DNA from: Otis tarda
Taxonomy: Eukaryota > Chordata > Aves > Otidiformes > Otididae
NCBI GenBank assembly: GCA_026413225.1
Contig: CM048557.1
Location: 46,817,371 to 46,881,370 of the forward strand
Direction of reading: 5' to 3'
DNA length: 64,000 bases
In this document: positions 40,600 through 51,769 of the stretch, piece after piece
Layout: each line of letters opens with the position of its first letter
Position numbering within the stretch: the stretch's first letter is position 1
The notes under the pieces: generated by a model
The model's input: only the letters and a program-made list of their open reading frames with translations
Told to the model about the DNA's origin: nothing
Databases searched by the model: none
Program-made: the position numbers and the translations under genes

Positions 40600-41185
40600 A
40601 CTATTTGAAGGAGGCTGTTGATGACACCTAGTTGGGAGGTTCTGTCATTGTGGAGGAAGACCAGAGTAGCAATAGCACTTGGTGGCCTTGAGGACTGAAG
40701 TGATAGAAAGGGATAAAAATGAGCAATACCAAGTGAAAAGCCATACGCTTAAAAACTAATAAGAAGAGCTTCTTAAATATGCTGGGAGTTTCTCAGAGCA
40801 AAGTGACATATTAAAATTAACTTTGGGGTATTAGTCAATTGCAGGGTAAGTGTGTGTTTCCGGTACAGTGCAACTGTGTAAAAGGCAGGTTGACTCCTAG
40901 AACACATCAGATGATAAAGGAGCATCCTGTAGAAATGGGGCAATATTTATGCTGATAATTATCTTACTGGTGAACACATTGGAGTAATAAATACTGGAGA
41001 GGGAAGGAACTAGTTAAACTCTAGGGTTATGTTGGCTAAGGAAATGATTGAAAGTGGACATCATTAAAATTAGACTGGGGTTTAGGGGAAAGGTTCTGAC
41101 CATGTAAAGAGTGAACTTTTGGAACAGCCTGCAAAGTCATGTTTTCTGTCTTATTTATTTCCAGTGAACTTGACCGGTTTATGGA
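40600..41185 (+). repeat. Old CR1 LINE copy (end of ORF2 plus 3' UTR)
   Basis: In sense orientation it shows GGCTGTTGATGACACCTAGT and TGGGAGGTTCTGTC (the CR1 reverse-transcriptase ORF end), a middle part with GAACTAGTTAAACTC and GTTGGCTAAGGAAATGATTG, and GGTTCTGACCATGTAAAGAG followed by CTTTTGGAACAGCCT. These follow the order of old amniote CR1 consensus sequences. No intact frame remains. Confidence 0.7.
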
Positions 41186-41917
41186 GAGAGTATGTGATAC
41201 TGTGCAATAACAATCCTTAATGTCTGCACTGCGTTCTTACTTCCTTTTGTACTGGCTTGTAACTCACGTAGGATAGTTTGTGACATGTAGTGTCCTTGTC
41301 ATATTGAGTATATAAAATGAATTTCAGGTGCTTAGTTTGATGAAGAGTTACTCCAAGTCTGGCTGTTACACATCTATCTGTCACTCCATTGTTTTTACCC
41401 AGGCTGCTGACTCTCCATTTCGTCATCTGCAATCTTTTCATTCTTCAGCTACATTTTTTTCAAAATGAAAACATTGGGCTGGAAATGTGCGGTTTGCCTG
41501 ACACAGTGTCATGGTCATGTCACGTAATGTGGCAATGGCAGGTTGCTATTTGCATTGACTGTTGAGGCCACAGGCTCACTTGGTGACTGTAGTCATCATG
41601 TTCTACTGCAGCAGAGACAGACAAATTGAACTTCTTTTAGGCAATAACACACCTTCTGGGAACAGGCAAGAACATGCCTCTGGCCAGAGCCAGAGCCTGG
41701 TGTCATACTGACATCTCAAGCTCAGCTCTGCTTGCTGACTAGCATAGTTTTTTTCATGTGTTATGCCTAAATGATGCCATTCTTGATTACACCCCCTTCT
41801 GCCTAATTGTATTTCTTGTAGCACATCCAGTGCTATGAGTGCTTCTTCTTCCTTGCTATTCAAACCTTCTAACACCAGTGGACTGCCGCTCCTTCTGCCA
41901 TTTCTTAGCCAGCTTCG

Positions 41918-42060
41918 GAATCTTCAGCTCTTTTAATCTTTTTCCCAGGTAAATTCCTCCTGCATCCTTACTTGCCTTCTCTGAACTCACTCTGTGTAGT
42001 CTGCATCTCTCTGTTAATGAGGTGTCTGGAAGTGAATGCAGGATTCCAAGGGTGATTATT
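41918..42060 (-). repeat. Degraded CR1 fragment, reverse orientation
   Basis: The order CAGCTCTTTTAATCTTTTTC, TTGCCTTCTCTGAACTCACT and GAAGTGAATGCAGGATTCCA matches the antisense of CR1 3' sequences of the type containing 'cttttaatctttcctca' and 'ccagaactgaatgcagtattcca' in part. It is badly decayed. Confidence 0.5.
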
Positions 42061-43187
42061 GGTTTTTTATGTTGTAAAAAAGGGACAATGCTAGGGGACC
42101 CTGGTAATGACAAGGACCTCATTGTGCTGGATGATAAACAGGGAAAGGAAAGATGACCTCTCCGTGTCATAACAAAATGCCTGTGTGTTTACTTTGGGCT
42201 TTACTTCTGTAAAACACTGCAACCTTTTGTCTAATTTGTGTTGCACCTTAACCTCGAGGTCTTACACAGCCTAAATGCATGCTTTATTCCTCCCTTCTCC
42301 TGAGTAGAGGTTTTCACATGTTTGTTTTCTCATTTCACCTAACTGCATTCTTCCAAAGTGAATTCTGCATATGGTATTTATCCAGTGGCACTCTCAATAA
42401 GGGTGGAATAAAGGCCCATAGTGATGGGGGACAGTACTGGAGAATTAACGTTTCATGTTTTTCTCCTGAAGTTTTTCTCAAAACCATGAACTCCTTTTGT
42501 CTGAATTATAATGATAGGTTGCTATTCATATGTTACACTCTAAGCCCTAGAAATATAACCTTCCTCTTTTGTTTAGAATTCAACAGTGTTAGTGTTTTCT
42601 ATCTTAATTTAATTTTTATCCTATTTTAGAGTTTTGTCAACAGACAAAAATATACAAAAATGTGCAGCACAGCTCCATCTCTTACACTGGATATTTTTTT
42701 CCTGAAAGTAGAAAATGTTTATATGCTTATATCATAAATCCCTGTAACATCTCTTCTATATGCTAAATAAATTATACAGAATGTGTTCCTCTTTCTTAAG
42801 GAAGCCATAAAGTCTAGTTTCAATTAATTAACTGCTGCAGATACTCAAGGTTACACGCTGGGGAAGAGGTAAATATAAGTACAACAGAGAAGGGAGAGAG
42901 GATGGGGATCTTGCAGTGAAGATTGTTTTGTGCCCATGACCCAGCCTATGGGTCTGAACAGGGCTGTGACCCCTCTGTTTTCATGGTAAGATGGGAAGAT
43001 GAATCCCGAGCTTCTTTTGTGTTGCATTGTGGGCTGCAAAAGGCTGTGACTACAGATCTGTTTAGTAACCTGTCTGCTGACGGTGACTCAGGAGGGGAGA
43101 TCTTCCTTCCACCTGGAGCCTACGGCCATACCATAAGATGCTGTTATGAGAGTGGCATAGATAAATTGGTGAGAGATGTTTTTGTTG

Positions 43188-43570
43188 GATCCTAGGATAT
43201 TTGAGATTGGAAGGGACCTCAGGAGGTCTCCTATCAAACCTCCTGCTAAGGCAAGGGTCAGCTGTGAAGTCAGTCCAGCTTACTCAAGGTGTTATCCAGT
43301 CAGGTCTTTAAAACCTCCAAGGGTGGAGATTGCACAGCCTTTCTGGGCAACTTGTTCCTCTGCTCGACTTTCCCAACTGCAGCACAGAAGGAGAATCTGC
43401 TCTCTTTGAAGCAGCCCATACTCCAGTGCCCCAAATTAATAGCTTTCCAGGCTTTAGCCATGACCAACCAACAGGTCTGCAGAACTTCTAGCCCCTGTCT
43501 GGACTTGCGTTTAATGGGTATGAGGCATCATGTTGTGCCCTAGATTGTCCCCAAGTCCTCATCTTCAATA
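43188..43570 (-). repeat. CR1 LINE fragment, reverse orientation
   Basis: In antisense it reads GAGATTGGAAGGGACCTCAG, GGTGTTATCCAGTCAGGTCT, TTTAAAACCTCCAAGGGTGG and CTTTCTGGGCAACTTGTTCC. This is a standard CR1 landmark series. Its right border is uncertain because the sequence decays after about 43560. Confidence 0.85.
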
Positions 43571-45180
43571 ATTCTGTGCTTTTTCAGGTCCCTGGCGGGC
43601 AAACAGCTGAGGCAGAGAAGGCAAAATGCAGTTCACTCAGTGTGTGCATAGGTGTCGTGGTTGATGCTATGACCAATCATGATGTCCAAGTCCTTTCCTC
43701 CTGGTGTGCAGGTCCCTGGGAGGCTGTGTGAATGAGTGACTGGCTTAAAACAGACTATCTGGCATGTCCTTGGACTGTCAGCAAGTGCTACTCAGCTCTT
43801 CTAGGAGGTCACAGCGCCTGGTCCTATCCAATTTTAGAGCTTATTGATCTAGGAGACCTATAAGGGTCACTTTTTTGCTCCAATGATCTCTGCTGGTGAC
43901 TCAGAAGGGAAACTATCTGCCCCTCAGTCGGTACTTACACTAACACCTATGTGGCATTTAGGGGAGCTGCACTACAGAATTCCCTATCATTCAGCAGTGG
44001 CTCTAGTTCCCACCTGAGGGATGTAGGGTTGTCTTACCCGGTCTTACCTCTATCCCTGTGGGAGCTCTGTGGGTTCCCGTTCTTTCTTCTCATTTGTAGT
44101 TACTTGGACGCTATTCATAATGAACACTCTTCTCAGAGGTGGCTGCATTTCAGAGGTGGGTGAAGCAAGCACTTCCCTGGCTGTCTGGTTTTCTGCAGGA
44201 TGACCTGTTGTTAGTCTCCCTGTTACCTCTTCTACCACTTCTGCCACTTATGGGGACAGCTGCCTGTTTGCTGCTTACCCTGTGTGTCTAGGGACATACT
44301 TGGGATCATTTATAACAATTATCTTTTAATTGCTTGTTCAGCATTCCACTGTGAAGCACCGTGCTGCTCTCTGATGTCAGGGAGGGCTGGTGGTGGGATG
44401 TCAGGGCAAGGCTGCCGTGTTAGTGCATGGCAAGGGGTTGATCCCAGGCCCTGGGGATGCTTGCTTGCTCATGGGAGGTTTTTAACTTTAATAACATCTC
44501 TTGGTGATAAGGAGCAGCAGCATGGAGGGACACAGCAGTGACAGGATGATTTAAACAGCCTTTCTGTGCTGCTTCATTTTCACAGACATTGCAAATCAGA
44601 TTAGCATGGGTCTGAGGAAAGGAAGGGGGAAAGTAGGGGACAGTGTGATGGAGGGAGGCGCGAGGGAACCCATGTTCACTCTGGTAAGCAGATGGACAGG
44701 CTCAGTCTCCTCCCACCCCATCTCTACTGGGTCCTGCTGCCATCCATGGATGGAAACAACTGAGTCTTCCTCCAAGCCAACTCTCATCTACTCCAGCAGC
44801 TCTTTCCATACCTTCCCTGTGAATGTCTGCTTCTATCTGCTGTCTCAGTTCCTCCTCACTACCAGAAAGCCCATTCCTACCCACAGGTATTTTCTCTTTT
44901 TCATGCCAGCTAAGTGTCCTTAAATAACCCCTGACCCCACAAACACCTTCATGGTGCCTCCTCCATGGACTCTTCCCTGAAAGCCCTGGATCACCCTGCG
45001 GTAGAGGCCAGCAGCCACTATGCATTTGTCAGTGTCAGGAGCTGCAAGAGCTCTGCACTGGGACATTGGCATGTACCAGAACTTCACTCCCTGCAGTATT
45101 GGCACATGGGGGCTGCTTCCCCTACCCAGCAGGCACCTGCTGTGGGTGGCAGTGTGTGACCATCTCCTGTCTCCTCACAG

Positions 45181-45330
45181 ATCTCTCGCAACCTGGGGAA
45201 GCTCTACAGCGAAATGATCTTTGTGAATGGCTTTGTGCACTGTGACCCGCACCCAGGCAACATGCTAGTGAAGAAATGCCCAGCCTCTGGCAAGGCCCAC
45301 ATTATCCTCCTGGACCATGGGCTCTACCAG
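45181..45330 (+). CDS. ADCK1: ADCK1 exon with HCDPHPGN catalytic loop and DHG
   Basis: This 150-nt exon (50 codons, phase 0/0) follows CTCCTCACAG and ends at TACCAG|GTATGT. It holds the catalytic core: HCDPHPGN (window residues 233-240), with the catalytic-loop aspartate at 45244-45246, and LLDHGLY, with the metal-binding aspartate at 45313-45315. DHG takes the place of the DFG motif in ADCK1-type members. Both aspartates and the asparagine of the loop are present, so nothing here suggests a dead enzyme. Only 233 bp of intron separate it from the next exon; that intron (45331-45563) shows nothing but ordinary splice signals. This pair of exons forms the start of the C-terminal lobe. Confidence 0.96.
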
Positions 45331-45563
45331 GTATGTAGCTATGGGGGGCTTCCAGGGCCTTGTGAGGCTGCCTGTGGGTGTTAGGCACACCCAGCTGCAG
45401 CCTTGCCCCTAAGCCCATGTGAATACATTTTTCCTATTACTCCCATAACCCTCCCGTGTCCTGGCTCTGAAATGGGGGATAGGGCACAGCTAGGAGGCAC
45501 AAGGCTTTGCCCCATAGTTCCCTGTCCTCCATGGACTTCTAGGGGCCGTGTCTCCCTCTCCAG

Positions 45564-45761
45564 GTGCTGAGCGAATCATTCCGCATGGACTACTGCCGCC
45601 TTTGGCAGGCCCTCATCAAGGCTGATATGAAGAGGGTGCAGAAGTACAGCCGGCGGCTCGGGGCAGGAGATCTGTACCCTCTCTTCGCCTGCATGCTGAC
45701 TGCCAGGTCCTGGGAGTCTGTTAACAGGGGCATTGACCGGTCGCCAGTCTCAGCCAGCGAG
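45564..45761 (+). CDS. ADCK1: ADCK1 exon, helical C-lobe
   Basis: This 198-nt exon (66 codons, phase 0/0) starts after CCCTCTCCAG and ends at GCCAGCGAG|GTAGGT. It encodes VLSESFRMDYCRLWQAL, DMKRVQKYS, RRLGAGDLYPLFACMLTARSW and ESVNRGI. GAGDLYPLFACMLTARSW is a long, nearly invariant ADCK1 signature and is the best single diagnostic of the gene in this window. The reading frame stays open beyond the donor to 45992, but that part has no family resemblance, and the donor matches the next exon's phase exactly. Confidence 0.96.
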
Positions 45762-48700
45762 GTAGGTCCTGTGTGCCCTTCCCTGTTGCGTGCCCTTCCC
45801 TCTCCTCAGGTACCTTCCTTTGTTGTAACCACTCACACCACTGATACTGCAGTGATGCTGGGCAGCTCTGTAGCAAATTCGATATTGGTAGCTGAGCTAG
45901 AAAAAGCCAGGACTCCTTCTGCAATGTGTTTTATAGTGGCTGAACTTAATTTCCTAGTTTCACTTGTCATGGCCTGCTTAAATTTTGTATAATATTTCAA
46001 TGGCTAAGTGTTCAGCAGTTCTGGCAGGGGAAACATTTGTAGATTAGCCTTTTCTTAAAAAAGTGTTGAATGCAGCTGTGCAGGGAGCCGTCAAGGAGGA
46101 TAGGTTAAGGTAGAGGAGACATAAAGGCTTAGCAGGAAGACATGAGAAGGATAATGCATTATCACTATTCATGTAAATGACTATCAGCACTGATACAAAC
46201 TCCTAAAAACCCTTGGAAATTACTTCCCAATCAGAAACCCTATTAACTTGGAGTCAAGGTTTCTTAACTGCAGATTCTGTCAACTCAATCACTACAAATC
46301 TAGGAAGTTGCCACTTACATTCTCCACCCTTTCCTATCCACACATGCTGGGATCCTTCTCATACCTCCTCACACTCCTGACACACACACGCTGCCTTAGG
46401 AATAGTCGCAGCCCCTGCCAACTGTGCTGTTTTTAGAGATGAGCGTACAGTGATGTGATTTCAGCCAATAGACTTGTGTCTGTAGGTAGAAACATGTTGT
46501 ATCCTATGTTTTTATCTGCATGCATTTGTAGTAAAGAGGATGAAATTAATTTAAGTAGAGTTGTAATATTGTCCTGTGAAATTCTTTTTGGGAAACTCCT
46601 TTGGGTTGGCATTTCCTTTTGATGGATGTGGCAGAATCTGCTGCAGTGGATTGCCATTATCCATAGCAATGAGTAGGTAAGATACCTTGAGTAGTGGACC
46701 ACTCTGCCCCCAGTAATTTGATTGCTTCCTACCTGAGGTAATTTTCTGCCTATCAGAAATAATATAGTGACTGTCTAGCATATCTGTGCTTCATCTGGTG
46801 AGTTCTTGAGTTGATAGCTCCAGAAATTCAGAGGCACCAAAGCGAGTTAACACAGAGCTGTCTCCAATACTACAAGGCCAGTGTGTGAGCTAATAAGCAA
46901 TGTTTATCCTAAACTGGCTTGTGGAGGTTATACCAGAGGTGTAACTGCAGCCCTTGTGTGGGCTAATGAACTTTGTCATTCAGTTGAGTTGCTTGTATGG
47001 AGCCAACTCTGTTGTCTTTGCCTTCGTGACACAATTAATGCTGAAACTGGATAATCCTGCAGCTGATAATGGGGAGCTGAGCGGATTTGCTGTGGCATTA
47101 GGAAATGAGCTGCTGCTTGCCCTTAGTTTAGAGGTGAATTTGAAAGATTGTATCAGCAGCAAGAGCCAAGCGCTGTGTAGGCAGGTACCATCAGAGCAAA
47201 GCTCTGGAGAATGTGCTTGAGGGTGTATTGAGAGGGCAGTAGCTTGTGAGACAAGGAAATAACCCTTCTGAAGCAAAATCTTAGCCAGTAGTGCTATGTC
47301 CAGTCTCTGCATCTTGAGAAAGGTTTGATGAAACTGGAGTGAGTCCGGTAAGAAGCTAGAAGGACTAGTGGTCAAGCAGATGCAACCCATGACGTAAGTC
47401 TGAGCAAGTTAGGGCAGAAAAAGTCTAGAAAAGCGCAGGTCAAGAAGAGTCATACTACTGATTTTCAGATCTGTCAAAGACTCCTGCAAACAGGACAAGA
47501 AGTAATGAGTTTAAATTCAGCTAAGGAGATTGGAGTTAAACACAAGACAAGCCGGATCTAACGGCAAGGCCAGTGAAATGCCAGTGTGCATGGTCTGGGC
47601 AGGCTGGAGTCACATCACTGAAGAACTTCAGGAGCAGGCAAGGCAAATGTGTGAGGATTGCCATAGGTGTAGTTCTTCCTGCCTTAAGCCAAGGCCAAGC
47701 AGCTGACTGCTCAGGGTGGCTGCTAGCCTCATCTCATCTGATTTTATGATTGTGTTTTGCTGCATCCTGCAGCAGCCTCAGCAACTGCAGCCAAGGGGCT
47801 TTTCTCAGGTCCTGTGGCATAGCTCATTTCTTTATCTGCGCACAGGCTCTGCCCTTGACAGAAAATGACAGTTCTGATGACAGATCCTGTGTTTGTTTGT
47901 GATGTGGACAAGCAGCTGGAGCTAAAAATAAAAAGAAAAGAAATAGAAAAGAAAATCTGTGTGTGGAAAATACAGTAGCCTCTGCAGTGATGCTGGCTAG
48001 GATAAGAGATAAGGGAAAATCGGGAGGAATTTTCTGCCAACAAATAATGGAACAAAACATTCAACATTTAGGAGAGCTAAACGTCTTCTTGCTGAAGCTT
48101 TGTGCCTTTGGTCAGTGATGGGGGCAAGAGGACACAAAGATTTATTTGTCAGCACCAAAGCAACCATGGTGGTGTGTGAGCTGTATACATCTCTGACCAT
48201 CACGACCTGCACACTTGATTTGTGCAGGTCTGTTCCTTTGTAATAAGTCTGAAGTTCACAGAGAGCGAGTGTGAAGTCCCATATCATGAAATATAGACCG
48301 GCCATCCCTCATTCCAGAGAAGAGAAGGTTTTAGAGCTGTTCTTTCCGTTTCCCACAAAAGAGCCTCCATCCTATAAGAAGTAATTTACTGCCCTCTGCA
48401 TGTGTCCTGCTGGATTGTGGACATTTCAGATATTCCAGGGATTTCTATTTGGATTTGCTGATTTGTTTCATGGCCTCTGTAGGAAGAGGTAGGGACACAG
48501 TATGCATGTGGGATCAGCTCCACACCACACTGTCCTGCATTTACTGGATGACAGAGGAACTCTCAGATCTAAAAAGAGGCAGAAGAGTGGGGGCTGGTTG
48601 TCTTGCAAGCTCTGATGACTCATATTTGAAGGGGAGCCCATCTTAAGTGGCTCAGCCGGTAGCCCATCAGTTATCACTGGGATCTTACTGAGGGCAGTGT

Positions 48701-49382
48701 ATTTGTTGTAAACTGGGGAACCAAGGAACATGAAGGATCACCCTGCGTCTGCCTTGGTCTTACACTCTTTGCTTAAGCGTCTGCTGCTGGCTGCTGCCAG
48801 ACAGGATATGGGTGTAGACAGACCCTTAGTCTGACAGATGACAGTTTTTGATCTTTAGTCTTTTTTGACATTTAATGGCATAATGCTTTCTCACCTCTGC
48901 TGAGCTGTGTTGAGGACAGAGGATGAAACTAGGCCTTGGAAACAGCTTCATCAGAATAGCATAAAGCCATCAGCTGCAGCTCTGCCAGCTGTGGGGCCGG
49001 TGAGGTGACACTCAGTCAGAAGGCTGCAAGGACAATAATGTGACATGGTTGCTGCGGGCTGCTTGGGGCCAAGAACTGAGATAGCAGCGAGCGCCCTGTT
49101 CTCCTGAGAGGCTATTGATCCTGCCAGTGAGGGGACAGGGCCTTATCTCACTGAGGGGTAGGTGAGATATGGCAAGAGTGATCTGTGACTGTGCTGTGAG
49201 TGCTTGGGACAGCCAAGTGTCTGCAGGAAAGCAGGACAAAGAGCTCTTTAGCTTCTGGACTAGTCGTGGTCTGGAAAAACACTGTCTCCTCCTGCCAAGT
49301 CTCTACTGCATCTGGTCGTGGGTTTCCCATGCACTCTCAGTTTCTCTCTCCTTTCTCTCTAACATGACCTGGCTGGCCGCAG
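45762..49382 (+). other. ADCK1: ADCK1 intron (3.6 kb)
   Basis: This stretch lies between the helical C-lobe exon and the penultimate exon. It contains a degraded CR1 fragment at about 47440-47560 in + orientation. Otherwise no exon, RNA gene or repeat is recognisable. Confidence 0.7.
47440..47560 (+). repeat. Degraded CR1 fragment
   Basis: ACAGGACAAGAAGTAATGAG followed by TTTAAATTCAGCTAAGGAGA matches the well-known CR1 segment just before the 3' UTR, and TCAGATCTGTCAAAGACTCC precedes it as expected. Only this short piece is readable. Confidence 0.6.
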
Positions 49383-49576
49383 GATGTGGAGATCCGGTCC
49401 AACGCTGCTGCTTACCTACCCCAGATCACCCAGCTCCTCAACAACGTCCCCCGCCAGATGCTGCTGCTGCTGAAGACCAATGACTTGTTAAGGGGGATTG
49501 AGTCAGCCCTGCACACGCGGGCCAGTGCCAGCTCCTTCCTCAACATGTCTCGCTGCTGCATCAGAGCCGTTTCCAC
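49383..49576 (+). CDS. ADCK1: ADCK1 exon, penultimate
   Basis: This 194-nt exon enters at phase 0 after CTGGCCGCAG and leaves with two bases of a codon at TCCAC|GTGAGT, the only visible ADCK1 junction that is not phase 0. It encodes DVEIRSNAAAYLPQI, then VPRQMLLLLKTNDLLRGIE, then RASASSFLNMSRCCIRA. The LLLLKTNDLLRGIE helix and the SASSFLNMSRCCIRA segment are well conserved in ADCK1 and lie in the C-terminal part of the UbiB fold. The split threonine codon is completed by the first G of the exon at 51040. The donor is a full GTGAGT consensus. Confidence 0.95.
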
Positions 49577-51039
49577 GTGAGTCTCTTCTCCAGGCACCAG
49601 AGGCCAGATGTGGAGCAGCAGGGACTGGCTGTCCCTGGGGGACAGGAGCCAGGGGCGATCTCAGGGCCAGCAGGCCAGCCAGGGCCCAGTCCCACAGTAG
49701 CTGAGCAAGGCAAGCAGGACAGACCCTGAGATGGTGGTCAGGTCCAATCCAAAGTCCGTATCATAATGCAACATCATGGTGACAGGGCAGATCTAAGGTC
49801 AAACCAGAAACTCAATCTGTAGATCAGGTCCAGTGGTTGTCAGGCAGGTCTATGGTGACAAGACAGGGCTGAGGTCAAGCCAAGAGGTCAGCATGTGAGT
49901 TGAGGTCCAGGTCAAGGGGCTTCTCAGCAGGGCATGAGCTGGGGACCATTACTCCTCTGGTGTAGCTCAGGCAGGGACTGAAGGTGCAGGCCTGAGATTA
50001 ACTGAAGCTTCTGGACCTGTGAGCAGAGGGTTGGGGGAGGTCCCAGGCTAGTCAGGGCCATTAAGGCTTATTAGAGTCCCCCCACTCAGGGCCCTGACAA
50101 GGCCTAATTTGACCTCTTGACTTCTTACTCTTAGCTGTGGGCCTCTCCCCCTCATTAGCCCATCTGCTGTGGTCCTACCCTGGCTCAGTTACATGTCTTA
50201 GCCTCTGTCTGTGCTGTTCTCATGCCCATCAGCCTCTCCAGAGGACAGATCTGTCACGCTGGGGCTGGAGACCTGGATGGAGTTGGGGCCCTTAGGGGTA
50301 AGGGTTTAGGGTTTGGCCCCTCCTGCTTGACTTCCTGCCCATTACAGGCATCACTACTGGGAAGTATTTGTGGGTAGGAAAGATCTGCAGGTTCACTGCT
50401 GCCAGTGTCTGCAGCCTGACTGAGGGGCTAGGGCTGACTCTGAAGATCAGACTGTCGTTTAAAAGCCAGGAACAGGAGTCATGCAAGTGATTTCCACCTG
50501 TGGGTCCTATGAGTCAATGCACTTGTGCCTCAGATTCCTCCTCCTTGCAGAAGAAATAACAGTTATTTCTCTGGCTGATGAGGGACCTACGAAGCCCAGT
50601 TAACCTCTGCTTCCAAAGAAAGGCATAAAATTACTTTTTCTGGAATCGGTGTGTCAGGATTGCTGGACTCTTACAAGTGTGCTACCGGGAAGGGCTACAG
50701 AGGTGTGCACCTGTCCCTGGCAGCTGAAGTGAAGCTGGGAATAGAAGCAGAGGATGCCATGGCCCAGGGTCACGATGCACAGTGGGGAGAGAACCAGGCT
50801 CACAAGGGCGCAGGCTATCTCTTCTGCCAGATTCGTGCTAGGAGGACAGTCCCCAGCTTCCCAGGAACATTACATGGAGAAAATCCCTGCTCCCAGGGGT
50901 TCCTGCTGCTGGTGATTCTCCAGACATGGGATGTTCCCCTCCCCTGGGGAGGGTCAGTTGTACTAAATATGTAGGACAGACCTCCTTCCCACCAGGCTGC
51001 ATCCCGCTGGATCTAATGGAGCTGTTTCTCTCATTCTAG
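49577..51039 (+). other. ADCK1: Last ADCK1 intron (1.5 kb, phase 2)
   Basis: This is the only visible ADCK1 intron that splits a codon. It contains a degenerate tandem repeat with a 76-bp period and many GGTCA/GGTCC motifs at about 49737-49925, and possibly a poor MIR-like remnant near 50520-50600. Confidence 0.75.
49737..49925. repeat. Degenerate 76-bp tandem repeat rich in GGTCA
   Basis: Two units align from TGGTGACA at 49777 and TGGTGACA at 49853: each continues with a CAG-rich part, then AAGGTCAAACC or GAGGTCAAGCC, and closes with CAGGTCCA or GAGGTCCA. A partial third copy may precede them from 49737. No known element is recognised. Confidence 0.5.
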
Positions 51040-51211
51040 GTACCAGAGGAGCAAGAGTCACTCGCTTTACAGGAGGGCCCAGATCTCACTCACAGAAACC
51101 CTGAGCCTGTGGCAGATCAACTTGTATGAACTCTTCCTGTGGCTGAAGGGGTCCCAGCTGGGGAACTGGGTCATTGCTCTCCTGAGACGGTTGCACCATT
51201 CCACGTACTGA
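51040..51211 (+). CDS. ADCK1: ADCK1 terminal coding exon with stop codon
   Basis: The acceptor TCATTCTAG precedes a G that completes the split codon, followed by 56 sense codons and TGA at 51209-51211. The exon reads YQRSKSHSLYRRAQISL, LSLWQINLYELFLWLKG and a final basic, partly hydrophobic tail ending RRLHHSTY. The LWQINLYE core agrees with the end of known ADCK1 proteins. The flanking residues, above all the last fifteen, look much less conserved than the rest of the protein when compared with what I remember of the human sequence. The full visible protein is 450 residues, which fits the length expected for ADCK1 from this starting point and argues that the stop is genuine. Confidence 0.93.
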
Positions 51212-51769
51212 CATGAACTTGCGGGAGAGGCCCGGGTGCTGCCTCCCTCCCTTCTGCTCTCCACGGCACATTTACTTTTCTGGCAATTCCTGTCTATTCT
51301 GTGGGCTATTTGTGAGTCTGTTATCTGCTGCACTGTCCTTGCCTGTTACAGCATCAGCTTTCTCTGTGGCACTGAGAGGTGGAGTTGGTACCAGAGCTCT
51401 GCTGTTTCATAGTTTAGGAAAAGGAGGTGCGGGAAACCACGTGTCAGGAAGGGCAGGGTGCTTTCTTTCCCCATCTGAGCAAGGGAAATTCCACTCAGAT
51501 TCCAGTGGGACAACACTGGAAGCAAAAGCCTCTCCTTGGCTTTCTTAAAAAGTCTTACAGAATTTAAGAGAATCCCAGCCCTGCCTAGAATGCCCCAAAA
51601 TGATTCTCAGACCCTCAGAGAGAGGTGCTAAGTCCCTTTTAAAATCCAATAGGGTTTATATTAGTTTTTGCAGTCTCCTTAGTCTCATTTCTGTTCAGAT
51701 GTGCAGAGAGTTTCTCAGAGGAGTGGAACATTGTGGAGAGCTGGCACCAGGGAAAGGGGACCTTAATGG

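Larger units (their letters stand above)
34012..45180 (+). other. ADCK1: ADCK1 intron (11.2 kb) before the catalytic-loop exon
   Basis: The protein joins across this intron at INVNE|ISRNLGK. It holds a candidate symmetric 93-nt exon at 37970-38062, an AT-rich non-repetitive block at about 39400-39720 that may be conserved non-coding DNA, an old CR1 copy in + orientation (about 40600-41185), and two CR1 fragments in - orientation (41918-42060 and 43188-43570). The remainder shows nothing I can name. Confidence 0.75.

Noticed and set aside
45762-45992. Continuation of the ADCK1 reading frame past the donor at 45762
   Set aside because: The family resemblance stops exactly at GCCAGCGAG|GTAGGT, and the next exon at 49383 resumes in phase with conserved sequence.
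50520-50600. Possible third MIR-like remnant (TGTGCCTCAGATTCCTCCTC)
   Set aside because: Only the 'gcctcagtttcctc' core is readable; no head or tail supports a SINE.
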